DNA of 64,000 nt from Typha latifolia (GCA_019914945.1 CM034099.1:21106704-21170703), one strand, 5' to 3'; positions 42,313 through 55,385 are shown, counted from the first letter of the stretch. Made by a program: numbers and translations. Notes: generated by a model not told the origin, from the letters alone.

Positions 42313-42596
42313 TGTAACAATCTATAGAGAAGGGAAGAACCTGTCGAGGGGTGCGCCTTTTTGCTTTGCGTCTTCTATCTTATTATGTTGTTGAACAGTG
42401 GAGGACAGGGTTCGAGAAGGAGTTGTTCTGCTACCTTCGTCCGGTAAACACAACCTTGCAAGAACTTTGAAAATTCTCAGAAAAGTTTAACCTTTAATCG
42501 CATCAAACAACGGATAACCTACTTCAAAAACCGATCGAAACTATGTCATTAGACAAGACTCCTCCTTCGAAAACAAAAGGAGAAAAGAATCTGGTA

Positions 42597-42604
42597 AACC
42601 CTAA
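42597..42604 (+). promoter_or_regulatory. Telo-box in leader copy 2
   Basis: A second AACCCTAA sits at the equivalent place in the distal leader copy, kept although flanking bases have diverged. Confidence 0.4.
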
Positions 42605-42970
42605 GGCAACAATCCAGAGAGAAGGCAAGAACCTGTCGAGGTTCGTCCCTACGCGTTGCGCCGCTTCTTTCTCGTATTATTTTCTTCAAAGCGTAGACGA
42701 GGGATCGAGAGGGAATTTATTCTATCCCTCGTCCGGGTTTCCCGAGCAGCCGTAACTCTTGCTCAGCTCTTTAAGACCGGGTTGGACTTTATAACATATC
42801 ACGCGGTGGGCCGCCCATACTACTAATTTATAGACAGATCTAAAGCCCAAAACCCGGCCCATTTACTACTCCGGCCCATCAAGAAATTTCAGATTATTAA
42901 AATAAATTTGATATTCCATTGGGTTGAGTCTATGAAAACTGGTTGCCATGGGTTAGTATGATTTTATTTA

Positions 42971-43366
42971 ATGATGGCTGCAGATCGTGCCGACCACCGG
43001 CTACCACGGCACTTGCTGACCGTGTCGTAAAAGGAGGAGAGAAAAAAAGGTAAAGGGGTACTCACCTTCGTTGTTGTCGTCGTCCGAGCTCGCATCGGAT
43101 GCTCTAGCCTGAAAGAGAAAGAAGATAAATAAAGAGAGATAGAGTTATCGGTTAAAAACTTAAATTACGAATCCTCCTCTCACGGGCTAAGGCACCTAAT
43201 GTGAGCTCGAGTTACGGCGAAGGCAAGTCGATGATGGTAGTGGTAATCGGCAATGGATAGCTCGATGACGAGGTCAATAGCAAACAGTAAAACTATTACT
43301 ATGGGTAGGTACTATGCGGCAAACCCATGTGCCGATACGTCATCGGCACGACCATCAATCATTTTA
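42971..43366. mobile_element. Candidate non-autonomous element with inverted ends
   Basis: The left end AATGATGGCTGCAGATCGTG and the reverse complement of the right end, AATGATTGATGGTCGTGCCG, share AATGAT and a (T)CGTGCCGA core. Words such as CCGATACGTCATCGGCAC are palindromic, as in known cytosine-rich plant repeats. It lies between the head-to-head AAA-ATPase and PDCD2 genes. Boundaries and class are uncertain and no clear target-site duplication was found. Confidence 0.3.
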
Positions 43367-43982
43367 ACTAGAAGAGAAAAATTACTCTAATTCGAGTTTT
43401 AAATGGGATTCATCTCTAATCTTTTAAAAAGGTTGCTATCTTTTCAAATCGATCTCAGTGAATTTTAATACTAAAATAAATGGCGCACGTGTGTAAATTA
43501 ATTTTACAATAATTTTTTACCTCAAAAGTGTTTTAGGCTCGTCGAAGGTTCAAGTAAAAATCGAAACTTTTTATATATCCTAGTAATATTTTCATATTTT
43601 ATTGTCCTGATAACTAGTTTTTTATTAGCTTAACGATGATTGAGATTATGCTTATGCACTAATAAAAATTTATTAAATATCAACTCTAATATTTACGAGG
43701 AGTTAAATTCATGAGCCTATTATTTTACATTGAGATGAACTCGTATTTGTTGTAATTAAATCCAGCTCCGTTTATTTTTCAAACGGTGAAATCGCCTTTT
43801 TATACTGTATGGCCATAAGCCCATCACAGCTCATTCGTGGAGAGACACGGCATTGCGGCCCACCTTGGCTTCCTACTCTCCCAACCGAACCCTATCAAAA
43901 CCCTCGTCTTCAAGCTTCGACATCGTCCTCTTCTAGTTCTTACTCTACCTCGTACGTGATTCCTCAAATTTTTTGGTAAAAG

Positions 43983-46900
43983 ATGGGGGAAATTGTACTG
44001 GGCATGCCAGGGCAGTGGGCGGAGAACTACCGCGAGAAAGCCGACCATTACACGACAAAGATCGGTGGGTTGCCCGTAAGTATACCGCGTTTTTTTTTAA
44101 AAAAAATTTCCGATCAATTTAGTGATCGATCTAAGGTGCCCGTGTTTAATTTAATCAAAATTTCACTGCAATACTGTGATTAGCTGTTTAAGACTTTATT
44201 CTTGCAGGATTGGCCAATCCCTGATGTGGGTATTAGGCCGGAGTTGCTTCAGTGCAGTTTATGTGGAGGGAAGCTTTGTCTTGTGGCACAGGCTAGTTTT
44301 TGGAGTTCAATTTTGAGTATTTTTGAGAGATTTTTAGTAAAAAGAAGTTTCATGTTACATTTTGCATATATAATAATCAGGTTTATGCTCCTATTTCGAT
44401 GCCAAAATTGAATATTGAGGAACGCGTCATCTATGTGCTTGGTTGCCCAACGCGAGATTGTGGGAGTAACCCCCAAAGGTATGTTATTTGGATTTTTGGG
44501 CATATATGTTGATCTTCGTTTGTCTTGGTTCTGATTGATAAAATTGTCTTTTTGTAGCTGGAGAGCTCTTCGGGTTCAGAAGTGTCATGGCGAGATGCAA
44601 AATGGTGGTAACAGTCCAAAACCAATGCCTTTGGAAGAAGTTTCTGCTCCCATTAAAGAAATTGGCAGCTCGTTCGAGGAGCAATTCCCAACGAGTAGCT
44701 TGAAAGAATATGATGATGACAGCGACAGTGAGATTGATATGGAAGAATTGGCTCAAGCATTTGCAGAAGCTGCTTCCTTGGCGTCTCAGTCCAAGAAGCA
44801 AAATGGACATAAACGATCTAATGTTGCTTCAGAAGACCCCATTGTCAAGCAAGTACTGAATGATGCAAGTACATCAGGTAAATCTTGCATTTCCCATTTC
44901 CCTCTCTGCTAGTAATGTACAGGCTGTACATGACTGCGACACAAGGGTAATGAAAAGCTCATCAGAAGCTATTTGATGGGCTAGGATTTGTTCATAGAAT
45001 ATGACCTCATGAATGACAATTCTCTTCTCTTGGTGCAGTCCTACCTTGCTTTTATATTTATTCCGAGAAGGAGCATCGAACAGGGAAAATCCATGCTTTC
45101 TCTGGTAGTTATTCGTCAATTTCTATCAAAGACCAGAGCACTTCTAGTGATTGTGAGGATGGAGAAAAGTGGGAAGGAGAAAGTTATGAATATGATAGAG
45201 CTCTAGGTGCTGACAGGACTTTTCTGAAGTTCAAGAAACAGTTGGATGCACATCCAGAGCAATGCTTCAGGTATTTAAGAAAAATCAATTTTCAGATTAA
45301 GAAATTAATGATACAGTGGCTTTCATTTTTCAAAGCTATACTGCTCAAGTAGGTTGTTGAAAAAAGCATATTCAAATCTAGCTAGGAAAGATTTTATATG
45401 AGCTAAAATGGAAATATTATGCTGCATGGAAGAGTGAACTGATTCCCTGTCTCTAAATTTTGAAACAATGATGAAACTTATGACTTGCTGTTCAGCCTTC
45501 AATAATTTGTGACATAGTTGTCCTTGTTATCACATCCTGTGACATGAAGACTGTTGGAGACAGGATAACTTAATTTTACTTATGTTATCAGTTCATTGTC
45601 ACTTCGTGTAATACCAATAGTTGGATCGAGCAAACTCTTCCTCTTGACAGCATAACAACAAAACAATATTGAAATTACATTGTTTCATAGTCCCTACTTT
45701 TTGAATTAATTTGCTTATTTCTATCAAGAAGTTCCATCTATCAGCAGTGAAGACTGCACACACCAAATCTTTTTTTGCACTCCAATCCCAGTGTTTAATT
45801 CATTAGTTCATATTCTCTTCTTCACAAAGCTAAGATGCAGATGCGATTTATATCTTGATCGTTGTCAAATTCTCTGAGTTGGCAATTAGCTTGTCCTTTC
45901 TGACCTGACTCCCAGGCCTCCTATCCTTCACCAACATGCAGCATCATATAAACATGGGCACAGGAGGAGAACTGACAGTAGGCTATCAGAAAATGATAAA
46001 ACTAAGCAAATTATGACAGTAATCATCTTGAGGTTATTGGTGCAATTAAATAGGAGTCTGACAATTATCTCCATGTTCATGTCTATGGATTCTGTGTCCT
46101 ATAAATTTCGGCATTTTGCATGTATCAATTTGACATGTTTGCATATTCTTGTAGTTGGCCAAAAACCTTTTGTTCTTCCTATTTGTCTGAAATAACTGAC
46201 TCTGATGCTGCATGTAAATTGCAGTGAAATCAAGTCATTTCTGCACCTTATTAAAATGAGGGCAACCATGAATTCCTCTTTTAAATTTGAGCAGTTATCT
46301 ACTGTGGATTTTGGCTGACACCACTTTAAATGTGTTTCTGAAAATAGAAAAAGTTCTTTCAGAAGTGATGAGGTAAAATTAGTGGTGTACCTGATAAAGA
46401 AATCGTATTATGTTTATCCATAAAATGTTGGGAAGTTTGAGGGTTGCTTACTTTGATCTTGGTTGTAATCTTTGTGCTACTTTGCCTTTCTCATTCTTTT
46501 GTTAATTTTGTCATTTCCTTTCTTATAGGTACTCCTATGGTGGAAGTGCACTATTGGCTGCAAAAGAATTTCCAAAACCAGGAACCTGCAACCTTTGTGG
46601 TTCACTCCGACACTATGAGTTGCAGTTGATGCCCCCCTTGTTATATTTTCTTCACGAGGCTGCTGATGATTCATCAGCTTGTTCAGCAAATGAGTGGACT
46701 TGGATGACTCTTATTATATATACATGTCCCAAGGTAAGCCTTATCGGTGCCTAAATCAGGTTAGGGCACTTGAATGTGCTAAAGTTGAGCAGTACCTCTA
46801 AGTGTACATTTATTCCAAATGTATATTTTCAAGACATGATCTTATTCTCCAGACATGATAGTGCTTTAAAGAGATATTCAATGATTTTCTTGTGGATAAT

Positions 46901-47636
46901 GTCAATTGTAAACTCAGTGTGGCATGACTGCATGAAAGCTTAAGAGAAAGGATAACTAAGAAGATATGATAAGAAGCTAACGTTTTTGTAATTTTTCTAT
47001 GGATCCAGAAAATTTACAATCCAAACACAAAACTAGCACAAATTAATTTCTACTGGTAACTATAATGAACTTGCATCTTAATTCTGGTATTCAGATAAAT
47101 AATTCTAACAAAGTAGTTTGCTCTTAGTTTCCACAAGAATGGGAATTGCCTTTCATTTGTACATATTTGCAATTTTTTATGGTATTTCACTATTTTGAGT
47201 GTTTTTATTTGTTCACTTAGGTTATCTAATAGATAACTTGTTTAGTGGACCACTTCATTCCCTTTGTTTACTAGTTTTAAATCGGTTGGTGACACATACC
47301 TCTCTTATCTGAACTGTTTGTTGACATGTGCTTGCACTAATGTTTCATAATCTTAATCCTTGGGCAAGGCATAGAAAGAAAGAAAATCTACTAGCTTACC
47401 TTAATAGGAAAATTGTCAGTAAATTTGACTATTAGACCTTCTGCCCAGATTCATCAAAATGGGAAGAGATTTCATTAATGCGCATCATACTTGGAACATG
47501 TAACACTACATTCATTCATTGCCTAACTCTCTGAATCATTTCATTGTAGAGCTGCTGCCCCTCTTCATGTCGTGAGAACCCTGGCAGCTGCTGTTGGGAA
47601 GTTGCAGAAGAGGAAATTGTCATTCAAGATGACTGA
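43983..47636 (+). CDS. PDCD2-domain protein (Tsr4/PDCD2-like)
   Basis: Seven exons: 43983-44075, 44208-44291, 44381-44478, 44558-44877, 45039-45270, 46529-46733 and 47550-47636 (TGA), giving 372 residues. Seen: an N-terminal block with [19 protein letters not shown] (first Cys pair at residues 47 and 50) and CPTRDCG; an acidic low-complexity linker ([17 protein letters not shown]); and the C-terminal PDCD2_C domain with PEQCFRYSYGG, a CNLCG pair, [26 protein letters not shown] and a Cys-rich tail. Known of the family: yeast Tsr4 and animal PDCD2/PDCD2L escort ribosomal protein uS5 (RPS2) for 40S assembly; the same role is inferred here. Intron 2 starts with GC, not GT (44292), yet the flanking residues KLCLVAQ and VYAPIS join as in the family. 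The start ATG is the first in frame. Confidence 0.93.
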
Positions 47637-50151
47637 ATTCTTCACAGTTTTTTGTCCATCCTATTTTGCTCTAACAGTAACGTAACATGATGCTTGCTTG
47701 ATTTTTAGGCTGATGCCTTCAGGTATAAAGTTTGTTACTTAGTTGTTTCCCCCAACCTCTCACGGTTTCTTCTTGTATATGCTGTTCTGCTTTCTTTATG
47801 AGGAGCTCTAACCTGAGGTTGCCATTTTTAGTTTTCTTTTTCTTGTTGTAGCTTTGTCCTTCATTTTGTTAATTGATGCCTTGAAAACTTGGGGTCCATG
47901 GCAGGTTGAAGATGCAAGAATTATTTAAGAGAGAGAGCAATGTTGAGTTCATCTGTGACAAGGAAGCAGGAAAAAAATGGGTGGTTTCTTTTCTTTTCTT
48001 TTCTCCCTTCACTTGCGTGGAGAAACTAAAGGAACTTCTGAAGATTACTTTTCAATCACCGGCAACTATTTGATCGCAATTAATCAGCCAGGTCCCTATC
48101 TCCTGACATCCTCTTATGTTCTTTGTTTTCATCATTCGTCTCGCTACATCATCGGAGGTACTGTCAATTTTGTGGGCCAGTTTCTTGTCTCACTTTGCTA
48201 TCTAAATGAATGACTGAGAGGTGCAAATCGTGAGGGTGAGAACCTTGACCCTTGTATTTGTATCATTATAGCTTCAGACTTCATCTGTTAGATTTCTGGT
48301 TCTTCTTGCTTGACTACTGGGTTGTTTTTGTCACAAAAAAATATACATATTTGTCATTCGAGTATTTGCTCAGTAAATATCAATTCTTCATTTATTATCA
48401 CACAGGTCCTGTCACAATGTTGTTCTGTAGAGAGTAGTGGGGAAGTTGTAGCTTGGATCAATTTTACTCCTAAATTTTAATAATCACAAGTGGTTTCCGT
48501 TCAACGCCATATCACATTATTGTCAGCAGGGCGATGATAATTTTGTGGAAGGTTTTGGGACAACGATGCGTTTATCCTGATGAATATATAATAGAATGGC
48601 AAATTGCAGTGGAATCTATAATAAATCCTTAAGAGTAATTTGATTCCCTTTTTTACTGTTTGAATTTGAACCCATGAGAATAGATTCAGAACACGGTAGG
48701 CTTTGAGTTGGCACAAGATATCCATCGGTTATTTTTAAGCATGAATTGAAAACATAATTTATATTAAATAACCCGCGTGAGTTAGCAAATTAATAACAGC
48801 ATAATATAAGATCACATACTAAGATTCCCATTCTTTCTTGAAAAGCTGGGAAAGGGGATGAGATTTTAAAGCATTTCTCCTAAATAAAGAATAAATAATA
48901 TATTGAGTATATTCTTTATGAACTAAGGTGGAATTTTTTTTCTTTTCTTTTGTAAACTATATTGTCAGGGGAATCTTAATCTTTAATAATGCATAGTAAT
49001 GACGCATACATCTTTTGAATATTAAATGATCAATTTGAAGAAGGACTCTAAAAATAATATTAGATTCCTTTCAATTGGTAATCTGAGACGAACGTGGGCG
49101 ACTTATAGTTTGATCGATTAAGACACGATCTCGTGCCACTTCTTTGTAGGATAATATTTCTTCATCTCTTTATGATAAAAATAATTGAAATATGTATCAC
49201 ATAATTTAATCCCAAATGTATTTTTTTACTACTTGTTACTACGTACTTTCATAATATCATAATAATTATTATATTTTTAAAAATATTATAATTATCATTA
49301 AAATATTTTGAATATTTCAGAATTACTATTATAATTAGTTTTTAATAAAATATTTTTATTACTAAAATAATTAAACACATATAAAGGATCAAATTTCCTT
49401 ATTTCTTGGAGTTTACAATATAAACTTTTTATTTAACGATTTTTATCTTTTTGATTACACTATAATATTGGTAAAAGATTATACAATTTATACAAGGAGA
49501 AAATAGTTTTTCAATTAAAGTTTAGTTTTAATTATGATTAAATTAAATTTAACTAATCAAATAATAATTTTTTAAAGAGCACGATAATTTCAGTAGTAGT
49601 TATAATATTTTTAAATAATGCAGTGATAATTATAATATTTTAAAAGTTGTGAACTATTAGTAATATTTATTAGATGTTTTTATTGAAGGTGAAGCCAGAA
49701 GTTTGTCATTATGGTCTATTAATTAAGAGACATTACTTATTTCAACTAAAAAATGTCTCAGAGTTACCTAGATAGTCTAGTTGGCTTAATAATTTTGGTA
49801 GCCAATCAGCAAGTTATTTCGTGCAAATTTAGTTATTTTTTATAACTTTAGTATTAGTAGATGCTCCGGTTTCATTATATTTTGTCTCTGTTCCTTCTGA
49901 CAAAAATAATAAATGAGCTTAAAATCGAGCTGTTATAACCAAAATCTTATAAGCATTCTGTCCTTTTCCTGTCATAAAATAAATTTGTCTATTTTATACT
50001 CAATTCATTACTAATTTCATAAACTATAGCCCTTACTATGAAGGATTTCCACTACTACGGTACAAATTATTAATTTTAAAATTCCATCCATATGGGGAAG
50101 CTAATGTTTCTCTTTTCTTTTTCCACCTGCTTAGAGACCTCTAAATTTTTT

Positions 50152-50155
<4 letters not shown>

Positions 50156-50185
<30 letters not shown>
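50156..50185. repeat. (TA)n microsatellite
   Basis: About 15 uninterrupted TA units in AT-rich intergenic DNA. Confidence 0.95.
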
Positions 50186-50186
<1 letters not shown>

Positions 50187-50846
50187 TTCGAATAATAATT
50201 TTAGTTAACAACTCAAGATTCTCTGCTTCCCGCAATGAAACATGCATTAAAATGATGTATAAGCATTAGTGTAGTATGAAACGTTTGTCAACAACTATGT
50301 TAAGAAGCATTATTTTTATTAAAAAAATTTACTGATGACATCATCTCAAGGAAATAATGGACGTTCTGAACGAGAGTTGAGCAAGTTGTATTAATTATAT
50401 GGTTAATACGTACACGTATGAATTTATCTGGTCAAGGTCTTCTTTTGGCAGAGCTAATGCTTAATTTCTTAAAGAGATTGCTTAGGTCATTTGATGGCAA
50501 AAGTTAGGTGCCCATAAACGCTTTCTTTTCCTCTATGTTGCTAGATTCTTACAAAACCAAGTAATTCCTGATTGAAAGCAACAGTTGACTCTAGATTTAT
50601 TCGATAAATTCTTTTAATTGTCATTATAGATCACGCGTCCGTACACTAATCATAAAACAAATATAAATTATAAATATTTGTGAGAGAATTACGCTCATAA
50701 TTTAGCGGTCACGAAGAAAAAAATTAAGTATAATTTTCAATTTCTGGTGTGAAAAGTTTCAGTAAAGAAGTAGTGGTCATTTGTGAAATTATCGTTAAAA
50801 AGAGGGTCATTTGTGAAAATGAGCACTTCGTTAAGAAGTTGCACTT

Positions 50847-50864
50847 GGGGGGGGGGGGGGGGGG
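50847..50864 (+). repeat. Homopolymer run of 18 G
   Basis: Eighteen consecutive G between GCACTT and TACTTT. Just before it, GTCATTTGTGAAA occurs twice (from about 50774 and 50806). A tract this long can fold into a G-quadruplex and is prone to slippage and sequencing error. Confidence 0.95.
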
Positions 50865-52865
50865 TACTTTCGTCAGGTAGTGACAGCCGTTGCGCTTTTG
50901 TCGGTTTCGCCACTGACGACCTACGATTTGGTTGTTGCCACTCCAACTATTCCTCCAACCAAACGTCCGCATAAACTATTTATACTGATAAAACGACAGT
51001 CAGTGTGATGAGGGCATTTACATGAGAAAGCCCCTAAATTTTGATAATAATATAATTCAGCTCTTCAAAAATTTTAATTTTTATATCTATTTTAATATTA
51101 AATTTAAAGAATAAATTATTTAGGTGAATAAATTTACAAGGAGACGTAGTTTAGTCAAACAGCTCGTACGTCCATCGTAGTAGGAACCGGAAGACTGGTC
51201 GCTGGTTAATTGGAAGAAGACATCGCAGGATCGCATAGAGATTTCTATGCGCGAGACTGCCTCGAGGAGGCGTGAGCGTCCGGGAGCCGCAAAGGCGACG
51301 CCCACCTCGCCGATTGTAGATCTCGGGACCACCAATCGTCGCTCGAAACGTGGCACGCGCATCGGGGCCTGCGCCCGCTTTTGTCGTCTTCTCGTCTCCC
51401 GTGGCCGAGCAGTCGACGCGGAGACGCGGACGGCAATCGCACCACGCCTTTGAATCGGCGATCTAAACGCACGCCTTGGGCTCCGCGATTCCACGTAGGA
51501 AGAACCACGAATTGTGTCCTGCCACGTTGGTCTGGTGGGCAATAATTGCCTGCCACGAATAATGGACGCAGCGAATAGGGTGCGGGAGCAGCATAGTGGG
51601 GACTGGTGACGCCGTTACTCTTGCTCCCCTAAGTTCCTTCGGCTCGGCTCCGAGCCGACTCAGCGTGAGTTGGATTTTTTTGAGTCAAGCATTTGTTCAC
51701 AGTGGGACCACTTAACTGCAAGTAACATAACAAATCATAGGGAAAAAAAAATATATTTTTTGGTATAGTTTTTTCATACGATAAAAAGTTACAATCTATT
51801 ATTCTATAATATTTTTAGACACCAGTCCAGAACCATTTCACAGCGTTTGTACCACTGGGACTCGTGCATATAACCGTGAGCAAATGACACACTATAAAAT
51901 CAGCTTCACCCTTCGAACTATCCCATTCTCCATGACATCAGAATTCGTGAGATGATACCAATTATTAGTGACCACTCTCTCTCTCTCTCTCTCCAATCAT
52001 CCACGCATGCATACAAATAAGGATGTAGTATAAGTGGTTCGAATTCAACTAGGCCTGGAAACTATAGGGTCCACTCTCATTAAATAGCATCCTGATTATG
52101 AAATGGCATGATGCAGTTATGCCGACAACTACCTATCTTGCTTACTTCCAACCACTTATTTCTTACTTTAGAACGAATAAAATTTACCTGGAGCTTTTGA
52201 TTTTTGATCGAAGAGAGGTTATATTAGGAAACGGACAACGGCATGGAAAGAGGAGTATGGACCCAGGACGCGTTGTCTCTAATGCTACATCGCAGTACTA
52301 GCTCCTTTTCCAGGCGTCTCTGTCGACGATCGTGTCGCAGTTCCTATCCACCAAAAGGTCATCGCAGTGACGTGTGAAGATCGAATTCAATTCATATAGG
52401 TGGGAAAAATAGTTCGCAAGTTGGAATTTGTAGGATTGTTAAACCTTTCTCGTTGTGATTGGTTGAGTGGTCCGGATTTTAAACCGTATAGTTATAGAGG
52501 GTGTATCGTTTTAATTAGATGATCTTTATCTGGTATGTTAAAACATAATTAAAAATATCTTAAATCGGACGGTCCATATCCACTGACTCGTGTGAGGGTA
52601 GCTTCGTGGCGGGAGGCGACCGTAACCGAGACCAACCGCTACGCGCCAAACAAAAATATCCAGACGTCAGCATTCGTCACCAACCCCCCGGTCCCCCCAC
52701 ATCGAGCCGTCACGCCGATATAAAATCGGCTCCCCGCGTCCGAGTCGGGATGAACAGACGTCGTTTGCCAGCTAACGATTCGCCGTTATCTCAAATCGCT
52801 CCAACCTCCTATTCTCAAACCCTAATAATAATAGCGGCCGAGACGCCAAATTCCATTTCCCGTGT

Positions 52866-52871
52866 TATAAA
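52866..52871 (+). promoter_or_regulatory. Probable TATA box of the zinc-repeat gene
   Basis: TATAAA is followed about 25 bases later by a (CT)n tract (52889-52908), a common plant transcription start context. The next 75 bases would form the untranslated first exon, ending at 52982. Confidence 0.55.
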
Positions 52872-52970
52872 GCTTCCATCTTTATTTTCTCTCTCTCTCT
52901 CTCTCTCCTCTGAGCACTTGGTTCATCTCCCATCGCGCTCTGTTCTTTTGGCTGCCTTCGTGATCTCTTG

Positions 52971-55259
52971 ATGCCCTTGAAGGTACTCTGTTCTACCTCT
53001 CCTTTCCTTGCGTGTTTTTTTCCCGAATTAATTCGGTTTAATATCTGTTTTCTACTTGTTCTCTTACTTGCCGGTGTCAAGTTAGGGTTTTTGTGAACGG
53101 TCTAAATCAGTGGCTTTTTGAACGATTTTTTTTGGTTCAGTGAATTCGCGTGTTTGGTGTTTGAGGTTCTGATGTATATTTCCCGTTTAATTCTGGTATT
53201 TGTTACCTTATTCGTTTTTGGCAATCATATATTTGTTTGATTTTCTTTTCAATTGGAAGTTAAGATTTTTGGATCCTTCGCTAATATTTTTGTAGATCTC
53301 ATATTTTTTTGGTTTTCTTTTTTGACTTGTACCGAAGGATTAATTCATTATTTTTCCTTTTTACTATGTTATTATCAGTTTATTATGTGAACTTTTAAAC
53401 TCCGGAAGTTCTATTTATTTATTTTTTTATTTTTTGATGCTCTCGTCAGTTTTAGCAGCAGGTCTGGAACTTAATATGTGAATTTTGGTACTCGCTTAGA
53501 GTTTTTGTCCTACTTTGTCATACCCGTATTACTTATATTCTTATGGAGAATACGATTTTTGTTATGACCTTTCGACATGTGAAGCAACTCCGTGGATGTT
53601 AAGAAATATAGGTTCTTATGCGGTTGGGGGTCCCTTTTTTTTGTAATTTTTCTTGCTATGTAATTTTTTTATTTTTATTTTTAAGGTTTAATATAGATGG
53701 TTGCTGATATTTTTAAGGCTAGCTAAAAATTGTAATCATCTGATCCAAAACATGCAAGCTTTTTCTAGGAAAACTTTGCTCCCAGTTAGATCTTCTATCT
53801 TTTCTGGTAAACTCCACCTGTGAAGATTTCAAATAGGAAACATATACCTGCTGATGGAATCTTAGTAGGCTAACATGTTGTATCTTTCCTCTTCCTGATC
53901 AGTAACTTCGGAATTTGATTATAATGATATGTAGGTTTCCTATGGACCATGTTAGAACACCTAGGATATTTTTGAAATGATATTCATACAGGAAATTAAT
54001 GCTCATTGGATATTCTTTGAATATCCTGTTTTATAAGGTATATGACAGATACAAGTATGCTTATACATATAGATGCTATTTAATAGGAAAGGGGGTGATT
54101 TTGTAATGAGCTCCCTCTTTAATGAGTTGATGCCTGTATTTTTTTTTTGCAACTTATATTGATTTGGTAGGCTTAATTATGTTCTATGAATCTGAATCCC
54201 TTTTGATGTTTTACATGAACTTGGAGAGAGTTCACATCATAGCAAATTTTATCTCGACTTATTAGTTGTTATTGCTTAATGTTCTGTGGATCTTAAAATT
54301 CAATTTTCTGTACCTCCATTGTGGAAATATGCCCTCAAACACAGCAATTCGTGATCAAATTGTTCTTCATTTATTCCATTTTAAATCTTGCTTTGCATAG
54401 ATTTGCACAGAGTTAAAACTTCTGAGTGTTCTCTTTTTCAATGGAATAGATTGACTGTGATTTCACTGAGACCCTTATCAAGGAGCAGTAGATATTACTT
54501 TGTTTCATTTTTTTCCACTGAGTTGCATTGGTAATTACTGACAGAGCATATTATATTGTTAATGCTGTAAGTTTATCTTGTTATTCTTCATCTTATTTAT
54601 TTTTTTGGTGTAATTCCATTTCTTACTTCATGATGCACTTTAAGATTGTAAGATGTTAAGGACATATGGAACTTTATTCATTTTTATCAGAAAAATTTTA
54701 TCCAAAATTTCCTTTATTTAGTTCATTCAGATTTACATCTGGAGATTGAAGATAAAACTCTATCTAATCTTGCCTGTTTATGACTTTTCGACCTTGCCTT
54801 AACAAGCCTCTTCAACTTGCTCTATATTCTATATCGCTTGTCTGACTGTTCAGATATTCTGTTATCTGTGCTTGCTGTAGATTGAATTTGAGCCTGTCAG
54901 TTTTCTTTCTGGCCATCTAGTTATATTCATCATGAATAGGCAGAGCATGAATAAGATTCCTCTGTTCCTGTCACATCCATACCATTTGGTTGAAAATTTC
55001 AATGAATAAAGACAGATAACAGTACAGAATGTGTCTTTTTACTGTTTAGGTTGACTAGAATGATTATTCACTTTCCTTTTAGTCTTGTTTGAGTGACTAT
55101 TTTCTAGTGACTCTATTAAAAGATTCCGAGGATGAAATCTGTTAAATGGGCTTTATAGATATATGCTCGTGATAAGTGTGAGATTTAATTGAGACGTTCA
55201 CTTTAACAAATCTTTCCTTTCGAAGTGTTCTTGATTAAAATTCTTTCCTGCAGGTTTAA
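52971..55259 (+). other. Minimal upstream ORF created by splicing
   Basis: ATG CCC TTG AAG lies at the very end of leader exon 1 (52971-52982). Joined to exon 2 at 55254 it continues GTT TAA, a five-codon uORF MPLKV straddling the junction. It exists only if the leader intron is spliced as proposed; in unspliced RNA the frame runs on into intron sequence. Confidence 0.4.
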
Positions 55260-55337
55260 TAAGTTCAAAGAATTCTCTGAAAGAAGTAAACCATTAGTTG
55301 GTTGCCCTTATCACTGCTCATTGCCACAACTTTTCCC

Positions 55338-55385
55338 ATGGGATTTTACCCACACAATGTGTTTGGTATGCTGTGGAACCATTAG
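55338..55385 (+). other. Second small upstream ORF
   Basis: A 15-residue frame starting MGFYPHNVF in context CCCATGGG, ending TAG, 249 bases before the main ATG. No conservation data are available to me. Confidence 0.35.

Larger units (their letters stand above)
42164..42737. repeat. Tandem duplication of the AAA-ATPase 5' leader/promoter, period 284 bp
   Basis: Copy 1 starts ACACAACCTGCAAGAAATTT at 42164 and copy 2 starts ACACAACCTTGCAAGAACTT at 42448. They align over nearly the full period, including AGACTCCTCCTT, AAGAACCTGTCGAGG and the ends CCTTCGTCCGG / CCCTCGTCCGGG. On the minus strand each copy carries the same potential donor CTCGACAG|GTTCTT (near 42340 and 42630), which could join to the acceptor just before GAAGGCTGCAATG at the start codon. 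This suggests two alternative untranslated first exons. Confidence 0.85.
47637..52865. other. Long intergenic spacer
   Basis: This starts with the 3' flank of the PDCD2 gene. The stretch 48720-50720 is extremely AT-rich with many ATAATTATAATATTTT words, possibly decayed repeat DNA. A (TA)n tract lies at 50156-50185, an 18-G run at 50847-50864, a CpG-rich block at about 51240-51560, and a (CT)n run at about 51976-51995. The last 260 bases before 52865 are GC-rich promoter-like DNA with a telo-box AACCCTAA at 52818-52825. No protein or RNA gene was recognised. Confidence 0.5.

Noticed and set aside
47977..48213. 78-residue frame after the PDCD2 gene
   Set aside because: Low complexity start, no known domain, no splice or promoter evidence; most likely 3' flank.
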